Counted from the first letter of the stretch, positions 8,637-19,216 are shown. The stretch: DNA of 64,000 nt from Saccharicrinis sp050296935 (GCA_050296935.1 JBNKRV010000031.1:1-64000), one strand, 5' to 3'. The notes: generated by a model from the sequence alone, not told the origin. Program-made: numbers and translations.

Positions 8637-11600
8637 TTCAATTTGCCTTTCATGAATTCATTAATTAGTTTTACATCTCCTGCATATTTTATCCAGCTAC
8701 TATGCACTGTTTTACTCTTTGAATTTCGATTTCCATAAGCTGTTTGCATGTAGGAGTCAAACTTTGATAAACCAACTAAAAATTTATTACTTGTATATTC
8801 AATTTGAAATCTAACTACTGATTCCATGAAAACTCCTTTTGTATCAGATAGTGCTTTACCTATTGGAGTTGTAGATTTTTCAACAGATCCTTTGAGAAAA
8901 TAACCTGATTTTTCTGTTATGTAAATATCCGCGCCGAAATTTACACTTAAACACGGTCCATTTTGTAGAGGAATGCCATACCATGCGTTTTTTTCATACT
9001 GTACTTGTTGTGTTGGCTTAAATTCATAACCTTGACCTTTCATAAACTCTCTAGCCTTATCTCCTTTAAAATAAGCAGAGTTTGAATAATATTCATCACC
9101 TCTATCGTTATATTTTGTTTCTTGCTCAACTCCGTTCTCTGTAAGAGTACTATTCTCATCAAGAACATCATATACATCTTTATCCTCATTATTCGAAGTG
9201 AACATATCATTATTACCCATCCAAACCCATCCTTCTGTCATACTCTTTTCTGCCCCTTGCATTAACGAAGAAATAAAAACCACATCTCCTGTTTTTTCAT
9301 TCTGAAACCAGTCCTCTCCATTAACATCAATATATAAGATTGGATTGTTATTGCAATAATGGTAAGGTGTTAAAGATAAATTGTGTGGTTCTTCAGCAAG
9401 CGGATCAATCACATGCCACCTACCCAAACTGGCATCATAAAACCTCGCCCCATAATCATACCAATCCAATCTTACCCCTCCAAGAACGTCATCCTGGATT
9501 TCTTTACCGTTGTAAAGATACTTATTTTGTTGGTAATGGGTACCTGCGGTGTTGTAATTATTTTGTGCCATTACCATACCAAAGGGGTAGTATGTACTGG
9601 TTTGCACGATGTCTGCTCCCCCTGGTATATTGCTGCCGCCAAAGCTTACACGGGTATTACCCAGGTGATCTTTGAGGTTGTACTCAAAGTGCCATCGTGT
9701 GGTGCCATTACTTTCTATAGGGATAGCACGGCCTTCTTCGGTAGAGAAAAAGCTTTTTTGACCATCGGTATATACCAGGTTGGCAATGTATTCGGTGGTT
9801 TTATAGGTACCCTGATCATCGATATACTTGGCCAACTTGTTTCCTGCGGCATCGTAATGGTAAAATATTTTACGGGTGTCGCTTATTTTTACTTCCTGCG
9901 GCAGGTTTAAGTAGTTGTACCTGATGGCAGTTCCCTTACCCGGATCAAAGGTCATGTTGCCATTGTCATCGTAACTATAATCAGATGCAGACTTTACAGC
10001 ATAGTCAGCCATATCGGCTATATCGCCTGCCGGATCGCTTACTTTTTTCAAACGGTTACTTTTATGAACGCTCCCTGTGGTGTTTTCGTAGGTATAGGTC
10101 AGGTTATCGGCCAATGTACCATTATAAGTACGTTGCAGGCTCATGATATTGCCGTTGGCATCGTAACTAATGTTGCCTACATTAAATTTATCTTTGTTAG
10201 AGGCTAAATCCAGTCCTTCACCATACAATGCAGCTGTCAAACGATTCAGTCCGTCGTAATTAAAGCCATATCCCCTGGTTTGTACTTCGTCACCCAGGTT
10301 ACTGCATACCATGGCTGATATATTTCCATTATATTGCGCCCCCCCTGTTACACGGTCAGCGGTTAAACCATTCAGGTTATTGTAATATAGTTTCATGCCA
10401 AACAAATCGTTATCTTCCCCTAAATCCGGGTCGTTGATGGCGGTCATCCAACCACGGATATTGTAATGGTAATCTACCTTTTGCACAAAAGCCTTGTTTT
10501 CGTTAGCAGATACATCTTCGGAGTGCAGGTATTTTTCTACCAGTTCACCCAACTCATTGTAACGCATGGCATTCATTACAACAGGGTCTTCTTCATTCAC
10601 CTGGCACTTGGTTTCCAACAAACGCCCCATGTGGTCGTAATCAAATGTTTTAGTAATAACCAGATCATCCTGATTCGGCATGGTGTGCTTTTCTTGTGTT
10701 TCCAATACCTGGAAGGTGATAGCTTCGTATTTGCTATGTATCACATCAAAACCGTTTTTATGGTTTAAGCTGATGGATTTAATGACATTTCCATAATCAT
10801 CATAGTAACTGACATTTACCAGTTGTGTATTGGCCATGGTCATTCCCGAGTTGGCTACTGGTAATGCTTTTGTCATGCTCCCTGTGGCAACACCTTTTGT
10901 TTTACCGGACGCTGAGCTTACATAACCCGTACCATCAGGGATAAAATCACCAAACTCCATCTTACTGCCATTGCTTACAACACTTAGGAAATCATAATCA
11001 TCGTACCAGGTAACGGTAAGTATATCCGATGCATTGATATCACATGATGAAGGGTAACTTTGATTTAAGGTATATCCATAGGAGTTGATATTTTGCCCTG
11101 ATTCATATTCCTCGTACATTACATCTGTGTAATCTTTAAAATCGGTACGAAGTTCATCTAATGATTTTGTTGCCACTAGCGTTCCTGTCATCACAGGCCG
11201 GTTTAACTGGTCATATTTGGTAAACAGGTATCTGTTTGTATTGGTTACAGTTGTACCATTATCAGCTATAGTACGTAGGTTCCCGTCCTGAGTTAAAACC
11301 AGTCGGTCGCGCTTATCATACACCATGTAAACAATTTCAGCTCCGGGGATTTTTTTAGATATCATGCGCTTACGACCGTCATAGGTGTAGTAATAGCACA
11401 AATCGGTATCAGCAGGTGAATCTGCCAGGGGAGGAACAACTGTTCGTAACAAACCAAAATCATCATAGATGTAATAGGTCTTCAATATGTGTGGATGCAC
11501 ACTTTCTTTAAGGATAACCCTTCCTAATTTGTCCTTGTACTCTTTGGTTATATGATCATCTTCGTCTGATACCTGAGTTACATACAAAGAATTAATCGGG

Positions 11601-12346
11601 TAAGATACTTCGGCTCCATTTTCGTCCCATGAATTCACTACTCCCGTATTGGTATTATAATAATAATTAACCGCCTTACTGTTTGTATACCATTCTTCTC
11701 CTGCCCCGGTCTGGCTTTCTGCCCTGTTTAAAGGAGAGGCTTCAAAATCGGTAAAAGAGTAGGGTTTGCTGTCGTCATCTTTACCCGCAATACCTCCTGT
11801 AGTATTGTAAAAGGTTTCACATGCTGTTGCTGCATTTCCCACATAGGCTCCATTATTATCAGGAGCTACATATGGTAAATACTTTTGGGCTTCTCGTCCA
11901 AAGCTGTCGTACACTATGGGTTGGACAATATCATTACCCCCGGGAGAAGCATTTACTTGTATAACCTGACTGGGCCGCCCCAGCCCGTCGAAATATCGGA
12001 TCTCCTCCATATGGGCATAGTTTCCTGTGGGCATGGTGCTGAGAGGCTCCCTGAGTGTGATGCTGCGTATATAGTTTTGCCCTGTTGATGTGGGCGCCCC
12101 ACTCACGGTTACATCTGATGTTGCTGTGGATGTGGGTATGGTGGATGTGGCAGACGGGTCGATATAGGCATGGAAATCAGAGCCTGCCACGGCATGAAAA
12201 CCCGTACTAAGCGTAATGCTTTGCCTGGCTTTTACTTCGGCTTTACCGGTGACCACATCGTCAACGGTTACATTGTCCTGGGCTTGCAAGGCTGTCAGGC
12301 TTGCAAGCATAAGGAACAGGATGGTTGTATATATTTTTTTTATCAT
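8633..12346 (-). CDS. Secreted RHS-repeat protein with DUF6443 N-terminus and variable C-terminal tail
   Basis: A 1237-residue polymorphic protein. A signal peptide covers about residues 1-22 (cut after LQAQ). A short stretch containing LSTGFHAVAGSDFHAY follows, then a DUF6443-like region at about 90-185 (IRYFDGLGRPSQV, DIVQPIVYDSFGRE). YD/RHS repeats run through the middle (for example YDHMGRLLE, YDDNGNMTFDP), and the Rhs core ends with NLKDHLGNTRV and YDYGARFYDASLGRWHVIDPL at about residues 985-1005. The last ~215 residues after the core differ from the rest and should be the effector-like tip; they match no toxin I know. It is the fourth gene in a minus-strand run and is coupled to a downstream lipoprotein. 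Such shells enclose a C-terminal toxin in known Rhs systems, but that role is inferred here. Confidence 0.9.
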   Translation of the reverse strand: MIKKIYTTILFLMLASLTALQAQDNVTVDDVVTGKAEVKARQSITLSTGFHAVAGSDFHAYIDPSATSTIPTSTATSDVTVSGAPTSTGQNYIRSITLREPLSTMPTGNYAHMEEIRYFDGLGRPSQVIQVNASPGGNDIVQPIVYDSFGREAQKYLPYVAPDNNGAYVGNAATACETFYNTTGGIAGKDDDSKPYSFTDFEASPLNRAESQTGAGEEWYTNSKAVNYYYNTNTGVVNSWDENGAEVSYPINSLYVTQVSDEDDHITKEYKDKLGRVILKESVHPHILKTYYIYDDFGLLRTVVPPLADSPADTDLCYYYTYDGRKRMISKKIPGAEIVYMVYDKRDRLVLTQDGNLRTIADNGTTVTNTNRYLFTKYDQLNRPVMTGTLVATKSLDELRTDFKDYTDVMYEEYESGQNINSYGYTLNQSYPSSCDINASDILTVTWYDDYDFLSVVSNGSKMEFGDFIPDGTGYVSSASGKTKGVATGSMTKALPVANSGMTMANTQLVNVSYYDDYGNVIKSISLNHKNGFDVIHSKYEAITFQVLETQEKHTMPNQDDLVITKTFDYDHMGRLLETKCQVNEEDPVVMNAMRYNELGELVEKYLHSEDVSANENKAFVQKVDYHYNIRGWMTAINDPDLGEDNDLFGMKLYYNNLNGLTADRVTGGAQYNGNISAMVCSNLGDEVQTRGYGFNYDGLNRLTAALYGEGLDLASNKDKFNVGNISYDANGNIMSLQRTYNGTLADNLTYTYENTTGSVHKSNRLKKVSDPAGDIADMADYAVKSASDYSYDDNGNMTFDPGKGTAIRYNYLNLPQEVKISDTRKIFYHYDAAGNKLAKYIDDQGTYKTTEYIANLVYTDGQKSFFSTEEGRAIPIESNGTTRWHFEYNLKDHLGNTRVSFGGSNIPGGADIVQTSTYYPFGMVMAQNNYNTAGTHYQQNKYLYNGKEIQDDVLGGVRLDWYDYGARFYDASLGRWHVIDPLAEEPHNLSLTPYHYCNNNPILYIDVNGEDWFQNEKTGDVVFISSLMQGAEKSMTEGWVWMGNNDMFTSNNEDKDVYDVLDENSTLTENGVEQETKYNDRGDEYYSNSAYFKGDKAREFMKGQGYEFKPTQQVQYEKNAWYGIPLQNGPCLSVNFGADIYITEKSGYFLKGSVEKSTTPIGKALSDTKGVFMESVVRFQIEYTSNKFLVGLSKFDSYMQTAYGNRNSKSKTVHSSWIKYAGDVKLINEFMKGKLK

Positions 12347-12429
12347 TATTTTCTCTTTTGAGTAAAAGTTTTAATGCACTAGTGTTAATACTAATGGTCA
12401 CTTGTATTTTTACATCTTTTGTGATTAAC

Positions 12430-14523
12430 TCACTCCTTTACAAATTTTTGGGTGATTCGGTTATCGTTACTGATGACTGAGAAATAGTATATTCCAGGAT
12501 TGAGCTTATTGACATCCACTTTCATACTCTGACCGGGCTGATAACGTCCTATCTTCTGGTGATAGTGAATATTACCGGCTCCATCAAGGATTTCTACAGA
12601 CATTTGAACTGACTTATTAGTTTCCAGATACCACGTGAAAGAATTTTTTACCGGGTTAGGGAACAAAGTGATCAGGCGTTCACCTGCTGAGAGGTCGGCA
12701 TATTCAGGCTCTTCATAAAATTCTATGGAAATATCATTGCTCCAATGACAACCCATCGTATCTGTAATTGTGAGTTCATAGTGATAAACACCCGGAGTTT
12801 CTTCTTTACAATAGGCAAATATACTTTGCAGATTACTGCCATCCTTCCACTGGTATGCAAATACATGTGACGGACCTATGAGTTCTAGTTGCTCGTGAAC
12901 CAATAAGGCCGTGTCGTTACCTAAGGTGAATTTCTGTGCAGCTATTTCACGGATATTAACTGTATCGGTAACCACGCAACCTCTTTTATCGACCATACTA
13001 ACGTAGTAGTTGCCGGGCTCATCAACCTTCATTTGATGAACATTTTTTAGGGTGTCGTTCCATACAATGTTTTGGTAACTGTTGTCAACGGATAAGTCTA
13101 TTATACTGCCCTGACACAGGTAACCGGGATGATGAATGGCATTACTTACCGGTGGGCAGTTGAAATAGCTGGCTACAAAGATATCTTCATCTCCTTGTGA
13201 TTCTATTTCATCTGAACCGGCTTTCATGGTGCCATTGAAACTTCCCGTCAGGTACAGGTTTCCTTTGTTATCAAGTGCACTTCCGTTACTGGAGCTGCCT
13301 CCTTCTCCGCTAATGGCTCCCATCCAGTTAACCTCTCCTTTCTGATTCAGCTGGGCTATAAAGGCTTCGCTTTTATTGGTCAGGGTACTTATCATCAGTG
13401 TATCCATATACAGGGTGTCATTAAAGCTTCCTGATATCATGGCACCGCCCAGTTTATTAAGTTTGATATCGCTGGATCGGTCGGTGTATTTACCGCCAAA
13501 GCTTTTTATCCACTGTATGTCGCCCATGCTGTCTGCCCGGCACACAAAATAATCTGTGAGTCCGTTGGTGGTAAAGGTAAGGGTGTCAACTAACAGCCTG
13601 TGGTTGTAATTTCCTGTTATCAGCACATGGTTTTCTTTATCGCAGGCTATACCTGTGAGTTCAACATAGGATGGACTGGTAAAGGTTTTACTCCATTGGG
13701 TTGTCAGGGTGCTATCCAACTGCATGAAAAAACCGTTGCCTGCATTGCGCTTATTTTGCACTCCTATTTCAATCTGATCTATCGACAGGGCTACTTCATT
13801 GTTGCCGGACAGGTATACATGTCCCATACTGTCTACTGAAAGGGCAGTGGGTTTTTCTTTGCCTTTGCTGCCGATATGTTTAACCTGATTCAATGTTCCA
13901 TCTGAGCTTATTTGTGCCAGGAAAATGTCGTTATGTCCTTTACTGACCCGTGTTCCTGTTTTGCAAAAAAGGCTATCGGCAAAAACACCCCCCAGCATAA
14001 TGTTCCCTTTTTGATCAGTATCCATTAGATAACCGGATGCTGCATCAAAGAAGGGGATTGTTTGCACCCAGTCGGCCTTCCCGCGTTTATTAATGCGGGC
14101 TATAAATAGTTTTTTACCTTCTCCTGAAATTTTTTGCTTCCCAAATTTCATCTCTCCCTGCAGGATACCGGCAATATACAGGTCGTTATCAGGGGCTGTT
14201 TTAATGGTGGTAATCTGGTCCATATACAGGCCTCCAGCCTGCCATAACCACTGCAGCTTTCCTTTGTCATTAAACCGGGCTACGTAAATATCGCGATTAC
14301 CCTCGCTTTTAATGCTTTTTTTACCTCCCTGGAGGGATTCGGTGAATCCACCGGCTATATAGATGTTATTCTTGCTGTCAATGGCTATTCCATTGGGTAA
14401 GTCCCAACCCGGTCCGCCCAGCTGCTCCATCCAGTGCCATATCTTTTGGGCTTCCTGTGCGTAAGTGCACAGGCTTACAAGCAATAATAGGCCTGTACTT
14501 AGGAATAATTTATATGGTTTCAT
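12430..14523 (-). CDS. Secreted beta-propeller-like (SBBP-type) protein with T9SS sorting domain
   Basis: A 697-residue secreted protein with a signal peptide (residues 1-22, ending TYAQ). Residues about 30-450 hold repeated units of the SBBP kind, with recurring patterns such as GNLYLTGSFNG, GHVYLSGNNE and NDLYIAGILQG, expected to form a beta-propeller. A region of Ig/PKD character follows (PGNYYVSMVDKRGC, GVYHYELTITDTMGC). The last ~75 residues are a type A T9SS sorting domain (LFPNPVKNSF, then LNPGIYYFSV and a basic end), so it should be exported to the cell surface. It lies between the YD-repeat and Rhs genes with short gaps (12 and 83 bases). Confidence 0.85.
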   Translation of the reverse strand: MKPYKLFLSTGLLLLVSLCTYAQEAQKIWHWMEQLGGPGWDLPNGIAIDSKNNIYIAGGFTESLQGGKKSIKSEGNRDIYVARFNDKGKLQWLWQAGGLYMDQITTIKTAPDNDLYIAGILQGEMKFGKQKISGEGKKLFIARINKRGKADWVQTIPFFDAASGYLMDTDQKGNIMLGGVFADSLFCKTGTRVSKGHNDIFLAQISSDGTLNQVKHIGSKGKEKPTALSVDSMGHVYLSGNNEVALSIDQIEIGVQNKRNAGNGFFMQLDSTLTTQWSKTFTSPSYVELTGIACDKENHVLITGNYNHRLLVDTLTFTTNGLTDYFVCRADSMGDIQWIKSFGGKYTDRSSDIKLNKLGGAMISGSFNDTLYMDTLMISTLTNKSEAFIAQLNQKGEVNWMGAISGEGGSSSNGSALDNKGNLYLTGSFNGTMKAGSDEIESQGDEDIFVASYFNCPPVSNAIHHPGYLCQGSIIDLSVDNSYQNIVWNDTLKNVHQMKVDEPGNYYVSMVDKRGCVVTDTVNIREIAAQKFTLGNDTALLVHEQLELIGPSHVFAYQWKDGSNLQSIFAYCKEETPGVYHYELTITDTMGCHWSNDISIEFYEEPEYADLSAGERLITLFPNPVKNSFTWYLETNKSVQMSVEILDGAGNIHYHQKIGRYQPGQSMKVDVNKLNPGIYYFSVISNDNRITQKFVKE

Positions 14524-14535
14524 AGTTTAGCGTTT

Positions 14536-17500
14536 TTATTTTGTTTTTTCTGTGGCGTATTTGTATTCGTACTTTTTGATGATATTACCATCCTGATCAC
14601 GAATGAGATACAGCCTGCCGAGATCGTCGTACTCATAATAAGTAGTGCGGCCGTTAGGGTCAGTAGCACTAGTCATGCCGATAAGTGGATCGTAGGTGTA
14701 GGTGGTGACAATGGCACCTTTAATACCATATAGTAAATCCAAAGCACTTCTTAGTGCATCTTCGTTAGTTCCACTCCCCCTTTTCCCATGATCATTATCT
14801 GCATTGGAAAGTGTATGTATTAATACTGTATCAACAACTAAATTAACTTGAGAATAATTGGCATTCTCTATTTTTGCGATAGGATAAGCATTCTTATATC
14901 CCCATAAATAACAATTAATTTGATCCTTTTTATTTCTTACACTTAATACATTTCCATTGTTATCATAATCCAAAAATTCGACTTCCACATCATCATAGCG
15001 ACTATCTGAAGTTGTACCATCAAATGGGAAATAATCTACTAAAGGCCTTGTTGTATTTAACTTATATATAGAAGCAGGAAAAATCTTATTGTTAAAATAT
15101 TGATAATTAATCATTTTGGATTGCGTCACATCTCCATTTACCTTTTTGATTATCTCCACAGGTTGTGAAATTCTATTGTTATTTTTAAGAGTATTATAAA
15201 TATCTGTATCTATTTCATAGGGATATGTATATTCAACACTAAATTGTTTTCCTTCACTATTAATAGAATAGCTTCTATCTAACTGTGCATATTCAGGATG
15301 ATCATATTCATAGTACTCTTTATTAACCACTTCTCCGGAAGAATTAAAGTTTCTTGTAGTTTTAGCTGAATTATATAGCCATATGGATGAGAATAAATAA
15401 TTCACAGGAAGGTAAAACGCATCAGCATTATAATTCGCCGATTGTTCATAACCATCAATTTCACCTAATTTTTCAATAAAGAAACCCCTAGAATGACTGT
15501 TGATTCTCTCATCAAAAATATACTCATATGAAGTTTCTGAAACGTTTGTCATATCATCAAGGTCATTTCCTGCCTTTATGGTTTCTTTTAAAAGTTTTGA
15601 TCTTATCCATCCTTTTGAAGCAAAAGGCCGATTATATCCAGATGTAGATTCCTTCTGATATATAAATTCATATTCTGAAACTCCATTGGGATTATCATTA
15701 ATATCTAAACTTACTTCAGATACATATTGATAAGCAACACTGCTTGCTTTTGGCCCATACAAACTATTAGCAAAAAAAGTTGTAGTCATCATACTATTCT
15801 CACATGTGAGAAGCAGATGTTTTGGGGAGCAATGTTTATGCCATATCCTTCGATAGTCCTTACTATCAATGCTAAATCTATTAGCAGATAAAAAATAACC
15901 ACTACTTTTTTCTCGATTATCCAGAAGGTTATAATAGTATCTTTTTTTATTTAGAAATATACCTTCTTTGTCTTTGTTTGTGATACTTTTTATTCGTAGT
16001 CCTCCTGCGGTTTCATTACCTGGTGGTAAGGGACTGGAATATTTTAGATAAACACTTTTTACATTAAAATTCTCACCATATGTACTTAACTCAAAACTAA
16101 TATTTTCACCTTTTTTTATATTTAAATAAATAGTTTTCTCATCTTTAGTGTTAGACACGGATCCATATATACCATCTATTAATTCACCATTAATTTTTAA
16201 GGTTGCAAACCCATATTTATCAGATTGGATATCACCCCCTAGGTATTCAATTATGTATCTTACTTCTATTTTTTCATTTTTTGCAGCTTTAAAGCTAAAA
16301 TACTGGTACTTTGGCCAAATGCACTGTCCTTCTTCTTTAGGCGACGGAGGAGGGAGGGTCGTATAATCCACTCTAGGATTTCCACACCCATCAAGGTTTA
16401 ATTGATTAGACGTTTTTTCTGTTCTATTTTCACTATATACACTATTTGCTTCATATTCAAAGGATGTAGTTCCTCCTGTTGGCAATTTTATTTCATACAA
16501 TGTTCCAGCTTTTGTGTATTTTATATTGGGATCTCTATTTGCAGTACCAATTTTCACCTCTGCTGTTTTACCCCAAGGTGTCGTCATTTTTTCTGGCATC
16601 AGATCAACATTAGAAGTAACGCCATTATAATACCCCCACCAATCCTGAGCAAATGTGTTTTTATCTGGTAAGCCATCATAATAATAAAACTGCCCTAACA
16701 AATACGCTCCTGCTTTTGTAATTTTTTGTACACTATTAAGTTTAAGCCTTAAGAGCCTAATGTTTGTACTTGTTACTTCCTCATTAAAGTATCCATAGTT
16801 AAACTTATATCTTTCTATCTCTGTATAACTGCCATTGCTATTCAATCTTTCAATAATTATATTGTCTAACCGATAGAATTTCTCATAGATGGTAACGGGC
16901 TTTAGATCATTTCTAGTACCAAATTCAAACAAAACTCGACCATTCTCAAATTCTATTTTTTTAATTTTCTTGGTTGAGGTTACAGTAAGTGGTCTGATAT
17001 TTGTAGTTGAATGTAAAGAATTATAATATGAAGGATTACAATTATATAATTCACAGTCTTTGTATCCATATTCTAATATCCTTTTTTGATTTAAAATATT
17101 ATTATTTCTATATGAACCCTCAGCTTCGTAACTAAATATTAGACTTTTGTTTGTATTAGGACTATATACCCTGGAAATAACATAATTTTGACAATATGTA
17201 TCTAAATCTGCATATTTATCAGATGTCACCTGATCTCCTTCTACAAAGGAGTATGAAATCCCATTAGGTAATTTCACGCTGTAATCTGTGCCTCTCCAAT
17301 CAAAATTCTTATTTTTTATTTGGACACCTGAATGTTGTAATAAAAGCACTTCTTTTTGATCTGATTGTGAGTCGTAGAATAACGTAAATTCACCACTATA
17401 GCCATTTAACTGATAACTATAAATATCTGGTTGATATTTATCTTCTTCAATATATGTATCATATTTAGATGAAATATTTAGCATGGTTTTGTTATGCAAC

Positions 17501-17886
17501 TCATCTGCTATTTCATTAGCGTCAGGTACTTCTGATGCTGAGAGACCAACCTTTCCGTTTACTTGTCTTGTAATTTGTCCTCCATAATCTAAAGCCCATC
17601 CTAAACCAACCCAACTAGCTTCTTGGTTCACCCTTATTCCACTGGCATGGTAATTTAATGTGATAGGAAGCTCAATATCACCAGATTTAATTGTGTAAAT
17701 AGGAATTGATATTGAAGTTAGACCTGTTGATAAATTTACCGGATATTTACCAAAAGTTTCAAGAGCTGCAACTGATGGCTCTTGAGGGGCTATTATACTA
17801 TTATCATTTTGTGCGTTAATACTATTAAACAGGAATATGAGAATAAATACGGATAGTATATTTTTCATTTTATTTTTGTTTTTCAC
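14536..17886 (-). CDS. Secreted YD/RHS-repeat protein without the Rhs core tip
   Basis: A 1116-residue protein with a signal peptide (residues ~1-26, ending NSINAQ). The N-terminal region has the Bacteroidota Rhs-associated pattern (GKYPVNLSTGLTSISIPIYT, then LNYHASGIRV and VGLGWALDYGG). The long middle is of mixed beta character. The end has YD repeats (YDPLIGMTSATDPNGRTTYY, YDDLGRLYLIRDQDGN) and finishes without the usual DPxG core and toxin tail. It overlaps the tail-fibre-like gene by 17 bases and lies 12 bases before the beta-propeller gene, so they should be co-transcribed. It is likely a surface or adhesion component or a partner of the Rhs protein; no direct evidence of function. Confidence 0.85.
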   Translation of the reverse strand: MKNKNKMKNILSVFILIFLFNSINAQNDNSIIAPQEPSVAALETFGKYPVNLSTGLTSISIPIYTIKSGDIELPITLNYHASGIRVNQEASWVGLGWALDYGGQITRQVNGKVGLSASEVPDANEIADELHNKTMLNISSKYDTYIEEDKYQPDIYSYQLNGYSGEFTLFYDSQSDQKEVLLLQHSGVQIKNKNFDWRGTDYSVKLPNGISYSFVEGDQVTSDKYADLDTYCQNYVISRVYSPNTNKSLIFSYEAEGSYRNNNILNQKRILEYGYKDCELYNCNPSYYNSLHSTTNIRPLTVTSTKKIKKIEFENGRVLFEFGTRNDLKPVTIYEKFYRLDNIIIERLNSNGSYTEIERYKFNYGYFNEEVTSTNIRLLRLKLNSVQKITKAGAYLLGQFYYYDGLPDKNTFAQDWWGYYNGVTSNVDLMPEKMTTPWGKTAEVKIGTANRDPNIKYTKAGTLYEIKLPTGGTTSFEYEANSVYSENRTEKTSNQLNLDGCGNPRVDYTTLPPPSPKEEGQCIWPKYQYFSFKAAKNEKIEVRYIIEYLGGDIQSDKYGFATLKINGELIDGIYGSVSNTKDEKTIYLNIKKGENISFELSTYGENFNVKSVYLKYSSPLPPGNETAGGLRIKSITNKDKEGIFLNKKRYYYNLLDNREKSSGYFLSANRFSIDSKDYRRIWHKHCSPKHLLLTCENSMMTTTFFANSLYGPKASSVAYQYVSEVSLDINDNPNGVSEYEFIYQKESTSGYNRPFASKGWIRSKLLKETIKAGNDLDDMTNVSETSYEYIFDERINSHSRGFFIEKLGEIDGYEQSANYNADAFYLPVNYLFSSIWLYNSAKTTRNFNSSGEVVNKEYYEYDHPEYAQLDRSYSINSEGKQFSVEYTYPYEIDTDIYNTLKNNNRISQPVEIIKKVNGDVTQSKMINYQYFNNKIFPASIYKLNTTRPLVDYFPFDGTTSDSRYDDVEVEFLDYDNNGNVLSVRNKKDQINCYLWGYKNAYPIAKIENANYSQVNLVVDTVLIHTLSNADNDHGKRGSGTNEDALRSALDLLYGIKGAIVTTYTYDPLIGMTSATDPNGRTTYYEYDDLGRLYLIRDQDGNIIKKYEYKYATEKTK

Positions 17887-19216
17887 AATTAATCATTAAC
17901 ATCTCTTTTATTGTATATAGTTGGTCTTTTAAGGCCTCCATTTCAGCATTAATTTTCTCCCTTTCCTCTTGTTCCTTGTTCTTATCTCCTTCTATAGTTT
18001 CAACCTTATCCTTTAAAAATCCAACTTCCTTATCCTTCTCTATTGCGTAAAGTGTCAACTCCTCCACTTTTTGCAGCAACAACTTATTCATCTCTGCCAA
18101 ATTCACCCCTTGCTTTTCCATGTCTTCTGCACTTGGGATATCCGGTAAATGTTTATTGGTTTTAATAAAGTTTTCTACTTCAGTGAGGTCTTTGAGATTG
18201 TAGGTGTCGGAGAAAACGAAGTCGGCCGTGTTACCATTGGCTTTAACGGTGATGTTGTTGGCGGCGAGGGTGCCGTTAAGGTTAAGATCTTCCATACTGG
18301 CAAGGGTAACTTCAATTTCCTGTGCTTTGATAGTACCTGCGACTTCAAGTTTATCATTGGGATTGGCAACACCTATTCCTATGTTTCCTGAACTACGTAT
18401 TACAAAAAGTTCTTCATTTTTATAAAATGCATTTAATAGATCAAAGTTATTACCTCCATTTTTTTTGTTTATTTTGATTCCGGATTCTGTTATTCCTGTA
18501 TCAGTAAAAGAAAAAACAGCCTGGTAATCAATAAAATTATCTCCTCCCATTGTACCATTAACTAATAATCCTTTCCGTCCACTATTAATATGTAATTCTG
18601 ATTTTGGATTCGTTGTACCAACTCCCACTTTTCCAGAAGTATTTACTAAAAACCTGTTACCACCAGGCCCAACTTGAAAAGTTCCATCTGTACGCATTGT
18701 ACCAGTGTTGTGATAAAAGTTCTTATTACCCCATGTTCTTATCCATTGAGTATCTTTCATATAAAAACCACCACCATAGTCTTGAAAATAAAGACCTCTT
18801 TGACCTTTCACCCGAAGCCAACCGTTATTAACAAGTACACTTCCATTCACATCAAGTGCTTCTACAGGAAGATCTGTTGAACTAGTTGCTCCTATTTTTA
18901 TACCAGTTGATGAAATTATATGTTTATCAGTATTATTAAAGCGGAAGTTAATAGACCCTACTCCCTTTTGCTCAATTTGTGCGTATGGATTAGTCGGCGT
19001 TGAGGTAAACCATAAGTAATTATTAGCAAACCTTCCGTTGAAACCATAACTATCCACTTCAATATATGCATTGGCTGTAATGCCATGATTTGCGTTTATA
19101 CGTTTTTCAAAAAACCAATTTCCAGTAATATTTTCGTCTAAAGATTTATCTGCTACTTGAGCAAATACTCCAACATAAAATATCATCATTAATCCTAAAA
19201 AGTTAATTTTTGTCAT
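17870..19216 (-). CDS. Tail-fibre-like secreted protein with C-terminal coiled coil
   Basis: A 448-residue protein with a signal peptide (residues ~1-19, ending GVFAQ). The middle has repeated short beta units typical of phage-tail-fibre-like proteins of Bacteroidota (NTSGKVGVGTTNPKSELHI and SSGNIGIGVANPNDKLEVAG). A conserved module follows (FVFSDTYNLKDL, then NKHLPDIPSAEDM), and a long Glu/Lys-rich coiled coil covers about 370-440, which suggests trimerisation. There is no S74 endosialidase-like self-cleaving domain. It is the first gene of the minus-strand run ending with Rhs and the lipoprotein; the 1-kb gene-free stretch upstream presumably holds the promoter. It probably forms a surface fibre, by inference. 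Confidence 0.8.
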   Translation of the reverse strand: MTKINFLGLMMIFYVGVFAQVADKSLDENITGNWFFEKRINANHGITANAYIEVDSYGFNGRFANNYLWFTSTPTNPYAQIEQKGVGSINFRFNNTDKHIISSTGIKIGATSSTDLPVEALDVNGSVLVNNGWLRVKGQRGLYFQDYGGGFYMKDTQWIRTWGNKNFYHNTGTMRTDGTFQVGPGGNRFLVNTSGKVGVGTTNPKSELHINSGRKGLLVNGTMGGDNFIDYQAVFSFTDTGITESGIKINKKNGGNNFDLLNAFYKNEELFVIRSSGNIGIGVANPNDKLEVAGTIKAQEIEVTLASMEDLNLNGTLAANNITVKANGNTADFVFSDTYNLKDLTEVENFIKTNKHLPDIPSAEDMEKQGVNLAEMNKLLLQKVEELTLYAIEKDKEVGFLKDKVETIEGDKNKEQEEREKINAEMEALKDQLYTIKEMLMINCEKQK

